Source of the DNA: Deltaproteobacteria bacterium
Lineage (GTDB): Bacteria > Desulfobacterota > Desulfarculia > Adiutricales > Adiutricaceae
DNA length: 10,220 nucleotides
Direction of reading: 5' to 3'
Assembly: GCA_031257955.1 (NCBI GenBank)
Contig: JAIRNQ010000294.1
Span: 1-10,220, forward strand
Of the stretch, positions 1 to 6,936 are shown piece by piece. Positions within the stretch are counted from its first letter, which is position 1. Every line of letters begins with the position of its first letter. The notes below the pieces were generated by a model. The model saw only the letters and a list, made by a program, of their open reading frames with translations, ran no database searches and was not told where the DNA came from. The position numbers were made by a program, and so were the translations under genes.

Positions 1-3000
1 AAGACCTTGGGGGTCGATTCCGGCCAAAGGGTCGTCCATAAGTATGACGGCTCTTCGTCCGGCGAGCCGTTTTTGGGGGATTCTTACGAGGCCTACATCG
101 TTTTGGCCCGGGATCTCTATAAACCCGGGGAGAGCTTCTCGGCCAAGGTCTTGGTCAGGGACGCCAAGATGCTCCCGCCCAAAGGGCCCTTCCCGCTCCT
201 TTATCGGCTGGCCGATCCCGACTCCCGGGTCATGGCCCAGGGCCGGGTGACCCTGGCCGCCGACGGCGGGGCCGACTTTACCGTGGACATTCCCTTCTCC
301 GGCCGGGTGGGCGGCTGGACGCTGGAAGTGAGGCTCCCCGAGGCCGACGGCCCCTTGGGCACGGCCTTGGTCAGCGTCGAAGACTTCGTCCCGCCCAGAT
401 TGGCCTTGGAGCTGGCCGCCCCGGACAAAGTCGTGGGGACGGGGGTGACCGCCCAATTGAACGGCTCGGCCCGCTACCTCTTTGGGGCCCCGGGCGGGGG
501 CCTGGAGTGGGAGATGGCCGCCCGGGCCTCCGGGGAGAACTTTTCGCCCCGGGGCCATGAGGGCTTTATGTTTGGGGTCGATCCCAACCTGGCCGACCAT
601 AGCCCGCGGATGGGCGATAAGGCCGGGGCCCTGGACGAAGGGGGCCGGCTGGACTATTCGTTGCTCTTGTCCGGGGATCCCGGGGAACTGCCGGCTAGGG
701 TAGGGCTTCATTTTTCCTGGAAGGTTCGGGAGGACGGCGGGCGCTGGAACGGGAAAGAATCCTTCGTCCCCTGGTTCCCCCGGGAGACCATACTGGGCCT
801 TAAGCCGGCAGGGCCGCTGGTGGCCGGGGAGGAATCCTCCTTTGAGCTGGTGGCCGTGGACACCGAGGGGCGTCCGGCCCAGTCCGGGGAGGTGGCGCTG
901 AAGGTTTTTCGGGTGGTGCCTGGCCGCTACGGCCTGGTCCGCCACGGCCAGATCCGCTCCCAGTCGGTGGACCGACTGGAAGGGCTAAGGGAGATGACCC
1001 TAAAGCTTGCCGGCGGCAAGGCCACCTTTGCCCTGGGGCCGCTGGAATCGGGCCTGTACGAGTTCGTGGCCCGGGGGGCCTCCGGGGAGACCCTGAGGCG
1101 TCGCCTCTCGGTGGGGATCACCAGCCGGACGGAACCTTTGTCGCCCTTCGGGGCGGCCGGGACGCTGACCCTGGGTTTGGACAAAGACTCCTACCGCCAA
1201 GGCGAAACAGCCCGGATCTCCGTCAAGGGACCCTTCGACGGCCCGGTCTGGCTGACTTTGGAGACGGACAAGCTCCTGTGGTCCTGGGTCGGCCGGATGA
1301 AGGGCGGCGCCCTGGAGACGGTTCTGACCGTCCCGGCCGGGATTGTCCAAAACGCCCACCTCAACGCCGAGGCGGTTAAACCGCTAAAGGCCGGGGAGAG
1401 GGGATTTTTGGCCATGGGCCGCCTCTCGCTTCCCATGGATCTGACCCCCCACGGCCTTAAGGTCCAGGCCGAGACCGAGGGACGCCTTAGCCCCTCTTCC
1501 AAGGCCAAGGTGACCATAAGGCTCACCGACCAGGCCGGCCATCCCCTGGGCGGCACGGCCAGCTTGGCCTTGGTCGACGAGGGCATACTTTCGCTGACCA
1601 GTTTTTCTGTCCCGGATCCCCTGTCCTTCTTCGGGCGCGGCCGAAAGGCGGCCGGGGCCCTATACGATCTCTACCACCAGCTCTTGCCCCCGGAAAAAAG
1701 GGCCCTGCCTTTCCTGACCCCCGGCGGCGGGGCGGGCGGCGACTTCCGGGATTCTCTCTTCTCCCCCTTTAAGCGCGACCAAATCCCGCTTAGCCTGTTT
1801 CTGGCCCGGGTGGAGATACCGGAATCGGGCCGGGTCGAGGTCGAGCTGGATCTCCCCGAGTATAGCGGGTCGGCCAGGCTCTCGGTGGTGGCCGAAAGCC
1901 GGGACCGCTTTGGGACCTTCCAATCCTTCGTCAAAATCGGCCGGGATCTGACCGTGGAGCCGACCTTGCCCCTGGCGCTGGCCCCGGGCGACCAATTCGT
2001 GGCCACCGTCCGGCTGGCCCTGGCCGAATCGGCCGAAAAGGCCGACTCGGTCGAAAAGGGCCAGGCCGGCCAGGCCCTAATTAGCCCCTCGGTGGAGGGG
2101 CCGCTGACCATCGTCAAGGTGACCGACCGGGAGGGCGGGGCCTTGCCTCTCCCCTACGCCCCAAAACTGGCCCCGGGCCAGGCCGAGACCATTTTGGTCC
2201 ACCTCAAGGCCGGGCCCAGCCGGGCCATTGGCGATCCCCCCGTCGGCTTGGCCGACGGGGGCGGCCGGCCCGAGGCGGTGGGACCGGCGGCCTTGGCCTT
2301 GGCCGTGAGCGGGGCCGGGGAGGACTTTAGCCAAAGGGCCACGACGGTGGTCAGGCCTCCCTTCGCGGCCGTCAGCCGCTCCCAAGGGGCCCAGCTGAGC
2401 CAGGCCAAGACCGAGCTCAAGTTGGATCCCGGCGGATTTTTGCCGGGGACGGTAACCTCCACCTTCGCCCTGGCCGCCGGGCCGGCCGTGGAAGCGGCCC
2501 AGGCGGCCGTTTTTCTCCAAAACTACCCCTACGGCTGCCTGGAGCAGACGGTCTCCCAGGGTTGGGCCCATCTGGCCGCCCTGGACATGGGGACCTTCGT
2601 GGCCGAAAACGGCGAGCTGGAAGCCAGGCTGGCCCTGGACGGGGCGGTTAAGCGCGTGGCCACCATGAAAACCTTCCAGGGCGGCTTCGGCAGCTGGCCC
2701 AACGAGTCCAAGCCCTGGATCTGGGGTTCGGTCTACGCCGTTCATTTTTTGGTCGAGGCCCAAAGGCTAATCGATCTGCCGGACGGCCTTCTCGACGACG
2801 GGCTGGCCTACCTCAAGGCCCTTTTGGATCGGCCCATGGGCCAGAACCCGGCCGAGACACTTAGCCACAAGGCCTACGCCCTGCTGGTCCTCTCCCTCAA
2901 CGGGGACTATCGGCAGGCCAGCCTAAACTTTCTCTCGGAAAGGCGGGACGGCCTCTCCAAGGCGGCGGCCATCCGGCTGGCCGGGGCCGAGGCCCTGACC

Positions 3001-4008
3001 GTCGGACGTCCCGGGGCCCTGGAGGAACTGATGGCCAAGGTCCTTCCCGCCGAAAAGCCCACGGACCATTACTCCCTGGAAAGCCGGGCCGCCAACGAGG
3101 CCCTGCTCCTTTACGCCTGGACGGCGGTGGACCCCCTAAATCCCAAAACGGCGGATTTGGCCGCCCGGGTGGCCGAGAGTGGTCGGCGACGGGACTGGCG
3201 CACCACCCAAGAAAACGGCTTGGCCGTCCTGGCCCTCTCTTCCTTCATGCTCAAAACCGGCGGGAGCGAGCCTTACCGGGCCATAGTCACCGACCCCTCT
3301 TCGGGGCGGGTGCTGGCCCAGGGCGGCGAGCTGGACTCCCTAAGCCTTGGCCCCCAGGCCCTGGGGGATCTGCCGGAGGACAAAATAAGCGTTAGCCTTT
3401 CCGGAAAGGGCCGTCCTTGGTACAGCCTGACCGTAAGGGGCGTTCCCCTCGAGCCGCCCCGGCCGGAAGCCTCAGGGCTGACCCTGGCCAAAAGATGGGA
3501 GGTTAAGGCCGGCCCGTCGCTGGACCTCGGCAGCCCGAACGAATCGGCCCCGGCGATCGCGGTAAGGCGGGGCCAGCTGGTGCGGGTGGAACTGACCGTC
3601 AGCGCCGAAAAGAAAACCGATAACGTGGTGGTCGTCGATCTCCTCCCCGGGGGCTTCGAGATCGAGGGCTTGGCCATCCCGGGCGGCCGGGACGGCCAAG
3701 GGGAGGGCTCGGATCCCGACGGGCCTAATCGGGATTACGGCGACGGCGATTATGGCCATGGCGACGACGATTACGACGGAGACGGTCGCCGCGGGAACCC
3801 CGTCGATTCGGCCCATCTGGAACTGAGGGAAGACCGGGTGGTTTGCGTGATACCGGAACTGGAGGGGACGGCCACCCTTAGCTATGACCTCAGGGCGGTG
3901 ACCGCCGGCGACTTCATCGTCCCGCCGGCCACGGCCGAAGGCATGTACCACCCCGAGCGCAAGGCCGTCCTGGCCGCCTCTCGGGTCACGGTGAGCCCGG
4001 GAGACTAA
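1..4008 (+). CDS. Bacterial alpha-2-macroglobulin, thioester type (5' end outside window)
   Basis: The reading frame is open from base 1 to the TAA at 4006-4008. The protein is therefore N-terminally truncated by the window edge; the TTG at 7 is not a credible start. Numbering from that TTG, residues about 28-50 resemble an MG2 macroglobulin domain (LYKPGESFSAKVLVRD). Residues about 385-560 resemble the bait-region domain, ending in LALVDEGILSL and a PDPLSFF motif. About 599-690 match the A2M domain. Residues 840-847 read YPYGCLEQ, the thioester motif, with Cys844 and Gln847 intact, followed by the helical thioester domain (GGFGSW near 892). The C-terminal beta domain ends with features such as DLLPGGFEIE, REDRVV and GMYHPE. 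Known role of the family: periplasmic or lipoprotein trap that covalently captures foreign proteases. Full-length relatives are usually about 1,600-1,900 aa, so roughly 300-500 residues are missing. An Asp/Gly-rich insert (nt 3691-3789) is unusual. Any neighbouring pbpC would lie to the left and is not visible. Confidence 0.93.
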   Translation, partial: KTLGVDSGQRVVHKYDGSSSGEPFLGDSYEAYIVLARDLYKPGESFSAKVLVRDAKMLPPKGPFPLLYRLADPDSRVMAQGRVTLAADGGADFTVDIPFSGRVGGWTLEVRLPEADGPLGTALVSVEDFVPPRLALELAAPDKVVGTGVTAQLNGSARYLFGAPGGGLEWEMAARASGENFSPRGHEGFMFGVDPNLADHSPRMGDKAGALDEGGRLDYSLLLSGDPGELPARVGLHFSWKVREDGGRWNGKESFVPWFPRETILGLKPAGPLVAGEESSFELVAVDTEGRPAQSGEVALKVFRVVPGRYGLVRHGQIRSQSVDRLEGLREMTLKLAGGKATFALGPLESGLYEFVARGASGETLRRRLSVGITSRTEPLSPFGAAGTLTLGLDKDSYRQGETARISVKGPFDGPVWLTLETDKLLWSWVGRMKGGALETVLTVPAGIVQNAHLNAEAVKPLKAGERGFLAMGRLSLPMDLTPHGLKVQAETEGRLSPSSKAKVTIRLTDQAGHPLGGTASLALVDEGILSLTSFSVPDPLSFFGRGRKAAGALYDLYHQLLPPEKRALPFLTPGGGAGGDFRDSLFSPFKRDQIPLSLFLARVEIPESGRVEVELDLPEYSGSARLSVVAESRDRFGTFQSFVKIGRDLTVEPTLPLALAPGDQFVATVRLALAESAEKADSVEKGQAGQALISPSVEGPLTIVKVTDREGGALPLPYAPKLAPGQAETILVHLKAGPSRAIGDPPVGLADGGGRPEAVGPAALALAVSGAGEDFSQRATTVVRPPFAAVSRSQGAQLSQAKTELKLDPGGFLPGTVTSTFALAAGPAVEAAQAAVFLQNYPYGCLEQTVSQGWAHLAALDMGTFVAENGELEARLALDGAVKRVATMKTFQGGFGSWPNESKPWIWGSVYAVHFLVEAQRLIDLPDGLLDDGLAYLKALLDRPMGQNPAETLSHKAYALLVLSLNGDYRQASLNFLSERRDGLSKAAAIRLAGAEALTVGRPGALEELMAKVLPAEKPTDHYSLESRAANEALLLYAWTAVDPLNPKTADLAARVAESGRRRDWRTTQENGLAVLALSSFMLKTGGSEPYRAIVTDPSSGRVLAQGGELDSLSLGPQALGDLPEDKISVSLSGKGRPWYSLTVRGVPLEPPRPEASGLTLAKRWEVKAGPSLDLGSPNESAPAIAVRRGQLVRVELTVSAEKKTDNVVVVDLLPGGFEIEGLAIPGGRDGQGEGSDPDGPNRDYGDGDYGHGDDDYDGDGRRGNPVDSAHLELREDRVVCVIPELEGTATLSYDLRAVTAGDFIVPPATAEGMYHPERKAVLAASRVTVSPGD

Positions 4009-4029
4009 CACGGCCAAGCCGGCCCCACT

Positions 4030-4047
4030 CGGCCCTCAGGGCCGTTT
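4030..4047 (+). terminator. Weak candidate terminator between convergent genes
   Basis: CGGCCC-TCA-GGGCCG forms a 6-bp stem with a 3-base loop, followed only by TTT. It lies 21 bases after the macroglobulin stop and overlaps the last codon of the convergent binding-protein gene. The short T-run makes efficient intrinsic termination doubtful, but no better candidate separates the two genes. Confidence 0.3.
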
Positions 4048-5055
4048 GGGGCCAGTCTGGGTTGGGTTGATTTGGGCTGGGTGGATGGTTTCTTTCAGGA
4101 GGATTAGCCCCTCGATCAGCGAGGGGCTGGGGCGGGAGATCAGTTCCTCCGGCACCCGGTAGACCCGACCGTTTTTGAAGGCCGGCATGACCGAATAGAT
4201 TTGGCGCCCGAGGATGGCCGCCGTGTCGACCTTGTTCATGGGGCCTTCTTGGGAGATGAAGACGTCGATTTGGTCGGCTTTCTCCAAAAGCCTTTCCGGG
4301 CCATAGTTGGCCACGATTTGGCCGGGCCGGGTCGGCTCGGCGTCGACGGCCACGTTGCGCCCACCGGCCAGGGTCAGGAGCCAGATCGGGATGGACTCGG
4401 CCGTGAAGGTTTTGATTTCTTCGTGTATCGATTCCAAAAACACCCCCGGCCGGGCTTCCGGCTTGGCTTGGTCGCCCCGGTAGGCCAGTTCCTCGATCTT
4501 TTTTCCAAACTCGGCAATCATTGACTTGGCCTCTTCGCCGCGCCCGACCAGTTCCCCCAGCTCTTGCCAGAAGGCGTAGAGGTCCTTGGCTTCGGTACAC
4601 TGCCTGACCCAGAGTTTTATGCCCGTTTTTTCTAGGGTGTCAAAGAGGGCCGAGGCCGCCGAAAGGTGCATGGGGCGCAACAAAACGTAGTCGGCCTCGG
4701 CGGCCATAAACTTTTCTGCGTCGTCGTGAATGGAAAACTCCGGCGGCCTTTCCCAGCCCTCGGTTTCCGGCCCCCCGTAGGTCTCTTGGCGGGAGATCCC
4801 CACCAGCGAGTCCCGGGCCCCGAGCCGCAACAAAATCTCCGTGTCGGCGGCGTAGAGGCTGATGATCCGCCGCGCTTTGGCCTCTCCGGCCCGCGTGCCC
4901 GCGGCGCCCGGGCCGGCCCCGGCTGGGCCCGCCCCGGCTGGGTTAGTCTCAGTTTGGGCCCAGACCCCCGCGGCCGGGAGCCACAAACACAGGGCCAGTA
5001 GCGCCGCCAGGGGCCATTTTGAGGCCTTTACGGGGCCATTTATAATCGCCGACAT
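4036..5055 (-). CDS. Periplasmic substrate-binding protein, BtuF/FepB type (Peripla_BP_2)
   Basis: A 339-aa secreted protein. The ATG at 5053-5055 is chosen because GGAGG (5064-5068) lies 8 bases upstream; an in-frame ATG at 5068-5070 has no comparable site and would itself overlap the GGAGG. Residues 10-33 form a signal peptide (Lys10 and Lys13, hydrophobic core 14-31, probable cleavage after VWA33). No proper lipobox is seen. An Ala/Gly/Pro linker follows (about 39-53, AGAGP-like). The mature domain opens with RRIISLYAADTEILLRLGA and VGIS, the typical start of cobalamin/iron-siderophore/heme binding proteins. The C-terminal lobe contains ADQIDVFIS and NGRVYRVPEEL. The family delivers corrinoid, heme or ferric chelates to an inner-membrane ABC importer. 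The exact ligand cannot be read from sequence. No permease or ATPase gene is adjacent. It lies downstream of cbiK in the same direction but beyond a strong terminator, so independent transcription or read-through is required. It converges with the macroglobulin gene, 27 bp apart. Confidence 0.88.
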   Translation of the reverse strand: MSAIINGPVKASKWPLAALLALCLWLPAAGVWAQTETNPAGAGPAGAGPGAAGTRAGEAKARRIISLYAADTEILLRLGARDSLVGISRQETYGGPETEGWERPPEFSIHDDAEKFMAAEADYVLLRPMHLSAASALFDTLEKTGIKLWVRQCTEAKDLYAFWQELGELVGRGEEAKSMIAEFGKKIEELAYRGDQAKPEARPGVFLESIHEEIKTFTAESIPIWLLTLAGGRNVAVDAEPTRPGQIVANYGPERLLEKADQIDVFISQEGPMNKVDTAAILGRQIYSVMPAFKNGRVYRVPEELISRPSPSLIEGLILLKETIHPAQINPTQTGPKRP

Positions 5056-5084
5056 CTCGCCCGCCTCCATCTTTCAAAATCGCC
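5023..5084 (-). repeat. Direct repeat copy 1 (start of binding-protein gene)
   Basis: This stretch covers the ribosome-binding site, start codon and first ten or so codons of the binding-protein gene. It recurs 286 bases away at 5309-5372 in the same orientation. Aligning 5023-5079 with 5309-5365 by eye gives six mismatches in 57 bases, then a small indel in an A-run. This copy keeps GGAGG and ATG. Confidence 0.85.
5064..5068 (-). promoter_or_regulatory. Shine-Dalgarno site deciding the start of the binding-protein gene
   Basis: Read on the minus strand this is GGAGG, 8 bases before the ATG at 5053-5055. It supports the shorter 339-aa form over the 344-aa form starting at 5070, whose start codon overlaps this site. 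Confidence 0.75.
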
Positions 5085-5130
5085 AAGGTTTTATCGTTAA
5101 GTCGGCCCGGCCGGGAAGCCTTCACTAATT

Positions 5131-5195
5131 CTGGCCCTTGGTCCAGCCCCCTAATCCTGGCCCTTGGTCCTGGCCCTTGGTCCTGGACCGGGACC
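5131..5195. repeat. 13-bp tandem repeat, five units
   Basis: Three units are exact copies of CTGGCCCTTGGTC (5131-5143, 5157-5169, 5170-5182). Units at 5144-5156 and 5183-5195 are diverged members in the same register. The array sits upstream of the binding-protein gene, between the two copies of its gene start. Confidence 0.8.
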
Positions 5196-5308
5196 CCGAT
5201 TAAGATCGCCCCATAAACGGGCCCAGCGGGCCCGCCAGCGCGTTTTTCGAGTTGGCCGATGACTATGTAGCCACCTGGAGCTACCGGGGCCTCCACGAAC
5301 GTTTTAGG

Positions 5309-5372
5309 GGCCTTTACGGGGCCATTTAAAATCGCCGACCTTTCGCCCGCCACCAACCTTCAAAAAATCCCC
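5309..5372 (-). repeat. Direct repeat copy 2: degraded duplicate of the binding-protein gene start
   Basis: It matches 5023-5084 at about 90% over the first 57 bases in the same orientation. Here the functional ATG has become AGG and the GGAGG has become GGTGG, so initiation at the equivalent place is lost. Similarity fades a few codons into the gene. It looks like a relic of a local duplication, or one member of a dispersed repeat family. Confidence 0.8.
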
Positions 5373-5417
5373 AACTTTAAAAACCCAGACCGTTGCGCTT
5401 AAAAACGTCGGGGCGTT

Positions 5418-5453
5418 AAAAAAACCCGGCCGGGTAGAAGGACCCCGGCCGGG
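5418..5453 (-). terminator. Rho-independent terminator of cbiK
   Basis: On the minus strand CCCGGCCGGG (5444-5453) and CCCGGCCGGG (5425-5434) pair in a 10-bp GC-only stem with a 9-base loop, followed directly by seven T (5424-5418). It lies 35 bases after the cbiK stop. A smaller hairpin, GCCCCC-AAT-GGGGGC in plus-strand reading (5470-5484), lies between the stop and this element. The position implies that most cbiK transcripts end before the binding-protein gene. Confidence 0.92.
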
Positions 5454-5488
5454 CTGTGGTTAGCCGTCGCCCCCAATGGGGGCGGGGG

Positions 5489-6499
5489 TTATTTGGCGTC
5501 CTTGGCCTGAAGGGCCTGGACCTTGGGGGCCAGGGCCTGGAGGTGTTCGACGTAGATGTTGGCCCAGGAATCGTTGGATCCCAGGCCCTTGAGGAAGGTC
5601 TCGGTCTCGATGCCGCCGGCCTTGAAGATGTTGACCCAGCTATCGGCTTCCTCGCCGGCCATGTCGTTGAGGGCGTGGTCGCCGGCAACGATCATCAGGG
5701 GGGCGAAGAGGACCTTGGTCGGGGCGTCTTTGGCCGCCTTAAGGGCGGCCAGGATTTCCTCGGCCCCGGGGGAGGCCTCAACCGTGCCCACGTAGACCTG
5801 GGGGCCGTAGGCCTTGCGCAGGGCGTCCTGGAGCTTGGAGAAGACCTTCTGGGTTAAATGCTCGTTGCCGTGGCCCATGAGGACCAGGGCCTGCCCGCCG
5901 TTCTTGGCCTGTTCGGCCAAGGGGGCCAGGGCTTTTACCGCCCGCTCGATGTGGGCGGGTTCGCCGTCTTTGAGGCCCAGGGCCGGTTCGCCCACCCCGA
6001 TCCAGGGGAAGGGCTTAAGGACCGGCTTGAGGGTTTCATACTTGGAAAGGGCGGTGACCAGATTGGCCAAATCCTGGTATTCCTCGCCGTCGGTAACGTG
6101 GAGCGATTGGACCAATACCAGCCTGGCCCCGTCTTCCTGGATGCCGGCCAAGACCGAAAGGGCGTTTTTGATGGAGTAGAGCTCGGCGGGGAGTTTGGGG
6201 TTGGCTTTCTTAAAGGCCGCGTCGCTATCCCTTCCGTGCCAAATGCCCCGGATGATGTTTGAGGTGAAGGCCAAATGAACGTCGTAATCCGGGAAAGCGG
6301 CTTTGACTTTGTCCCGGATGTTGAGAATGGACTCAACCGCCCCGACCTCGGTGGTACCGAAGGCGGCCAGGACTATGGCCGGTTTCTGGGGGGTTCTTTC
6401 GAAAGCCCAAACTTTATCGGCCAGCGTTGAGGCGGCCACCTGGATGGCCACCAGGGTAAGGGAGATGAGGGCCAGGTTGAGGAAAATTTTTTTGAGCAT
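5489..6499 (-). CDS. cbiK: Sirohydrochlorin cobaltochelatase CbiK, predicted periplasmic
   Basis: A 336-aa protein; cytoplasmic CbiK is about 260-270 aa, and the excess is mainly the N-terminal export signal. Residues 1-32 form a signal peptide (Lys3-Lys4, hydrophobic 5-24, possible cleavage near VWA32). The mature part starts with AIVLAAFGTTE (41-51), typical of the CbiK chelatase fold. Probable metal-site residues are His134 (SLHVTDGEEY), Glu171 (GVGEPALG), His210 (MGHGNEH) and His275 (VAGDHALNDMAG). The assignment is by motif recall, not structural alignment. The reaction known for the family is insertion of Co2+ (also Fe2+ in vitro) into sirohydrochlorin in the anaerobic cobalamin pathway. 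The exported D. vulgaris homologue is a heme-binding multimer linked to metal or tetrapyrrole transport. AAGGAG (6511-6516) lies 11 bases before the ATG. A cobalamin riboswitch and intrinsic terminator precede the gene, and it ends at its own terminator. Confidence 0.95.
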   Translation of the reverse strand: MLKKIFLNLALISLTLVAIQVAASTLADKVWAFERTPQKPAIVLAAFGTTEVGAVESILNIRDKVKAAFPDYDVHLAFTSNIIRGIWHGRDSDAAFKKANPKLPAELYSIKNALSVLAGIQEDGARLVLVQSLHVTDGEEYQDLANLVTALSKYETLKPVLKPFPWIGVGEPALGLKDGEPAHIERAVKALAPLAEQAKNGGQALVLMGHGNEHLTQKVFSKLQDALRKAYGPQVYVGTVEASPGAEEILAALKAAKDAPTKVLFAPLMIVAGDHALNDMAGEEADSWVNIFKAGGIETETFLKGLGSNDSWANIYVEHLQALAPKVQALQAKDAK

Positions 6500-6533
6500 C
6501 GGTTCGCGTTCTCCTTGGTGCCGAAGTCCATGC

Positions 6534-6560
6534 CGTCCCCGGCCGCTGGGGCCGGGGACG
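6534..6560 (-). other. Perfect hairpin between the leader terminator and the cbiK ribosome-binding site
   Basis: CGTCCCCGGCC (6534-6544) and GGCCGGGGACG (6550-6560) form an 11-bp perfect stem with a 5-base loop. It follows immediately after the T-run of the leader terminator and ends 17 bases before AAGGAG. It has no T-run of its own on the minus strand, so it is not a second intrinsic terminator. Confidence 0.75.
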
Positions 6561-6593
6561 AAAAAAAACGGCCCCCCCGGGGAAGGGAGGGCC
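6561..6593 (-). terminator. Intrinsic terminator in the cbiK leader (riboswitch expression platform)
   Basis: On the minus strand GGCCCTCCC (6593-6585), a 6-base loop and GGGGGGGCC (6578-6570) form a 9-bp stem with one G-U pair, then C and eight T (6568-6561). It lies 134 bases after the 3' end of the riboswitch and 62 bases before the cbiK start. Its position suggests transcriptional attenuation by cobalamin; the antiterminator partner was not identified with confidence. Confidence 0.88.
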
Positions 6594-6672
6594 GCGATAC
6601 CGTTTTTAACCGTGGCTAAGGTCGGGGCGCGCGGGGCATAACCTTACGCGCCCAGCCCAAACTATGCGTTTT

Positions 6673-6722
6673 CCATGGATTGATTGCGCCTCTTGGGGCG
6701 CCAGGCCGATCAATTGCCATGG
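6673..6722 (-). other. P13-like hairpin directly 3' of the riboswitch
   Basis: CCATGG (6673-6678 and 6717-6722), ATTGAT/ATCAAT (6679-6684 with 6709-6714) and GCGCC/GGCGC (6686-6690 with 6697-6701) nest into a long imperfect hairpin. Many cobalamin riboswitches have such a hairpin, P13, whose loop kisses loop L5. Minus-strand GCCCCA here (6699-6694) is complementary to TGGGGC (6852-6847) in the P5/L5 part of the aptamer. The kissing contact is inferred and would compete with the inner GCGCC stem. Confidence 0.6.
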
Positions 6723-6726
6723 CGAA

Positions 6727-6936
6727 GACCGGGGGTGGGTTTTCTGGCTTACGGATCACTGGCTAATTACCCGCCTTCCCACCGACCGTCCCCGGGCCCC
6801 CAATCAAAGGCCCAAAGACGCGTTCTCGGCAGTGGCTGGGGCCTTGGCCCCAGGGGTAACGCTCCCCGATTACAGCGGCGGTCCCGCGGCAGAATTTAAC
6901 TGCCTTCCCCTTTGAGCCTGGTCGGCTCCCTCGGTC
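6727..6936 (-). promoter_or_regulatory. Cobalamin (B12) riboswitch
   Basis: On the minus strand the conserved blocks occur in order. P1 pairs GACCGAGGG (6936-6928) with CCCCCGGTC (6735-6727), with one mismatch. Then come GGGGAAGGCAGTTAAATTCTG (P3 region), GCGGGACCGCCGCTGTAA, CCAGCCACTGCC, GGTGGGAAGG, and a B12 box read as AAGCCAGAAAACCCACC (6750-6734), preceded by AGTGATCCG. These match the aptamer that senses adenosylcobalamin or related corrinoids. The downstream gene is cbiK, a usual target class. High corrinoid is expected to favour the terminator at 6561-6593 and so lower cbiK expression; the direction is inferred from the family. Confidence 0.95.

Larger units (their letters stand above)
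5056..5417. other. Gene-free spacer between binding-protein gene and cbiK terminator
   Basis: I see no convincing gene here. The stretch holds the second copy of the binding-protein gene start (5309-5372) and a 13-bp tandem repeat (5131-5195). Weak open frames exist on both strands: on the minus strand a frame from TTG at 5356 runs through the region and on into the coding DNA in another frame, and on the plus strand codons 5204-5329 are open but lack an ATG. Neither resembles a protein I recognise. I found no cobalamin-riboswitch core (CTGTAA or B12 box) and no confident sigma-70 promoter for the binding-protein gene. Confidence 0.6.

Noticed and set aside
2077..2763. Long minus-strand open frame (228 codons) inside the macroglobulin gene
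   Set aside because: It is antisense to clear macroglobulin sequence including the thioester, lacks a recognisable domain, and is expected in GC-rich DNA where stops are rare.
3472..4600. Minus-strand open frames at 3472-4017 and 3986-4600
   Set aside because: They are shadows of the macroglobulin and binding-protein genes in other frames, with repetitive Arg/Gly/Pro composition and no domain.
5204..5329. Plus-strand open codons ending in a protein-like stretch (FFELADDYVATWSYRG)
   Set aside because: There is no ATG, GTG or TTG with a ribosome-binding site at a sensible place, a stop codon directly precedes it, and I do not recognise the peptide. It may be a gene remnant but cannot be supported.
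4949..5356. Minus-strand 135-codon frame starting within the duplicated gene start
   Set aside because: The frame runs through tandem repeats and then overlaps the real binding-protein gene in another frame. Its start is a TTG in the degraded copy.
5056..5417. A second cobalamin riboswitch for the binding-protein gene
   Set aside because: I searched this spacer on the minus strand for the CTGTAA core, CCACTG and the B12 box and found none.
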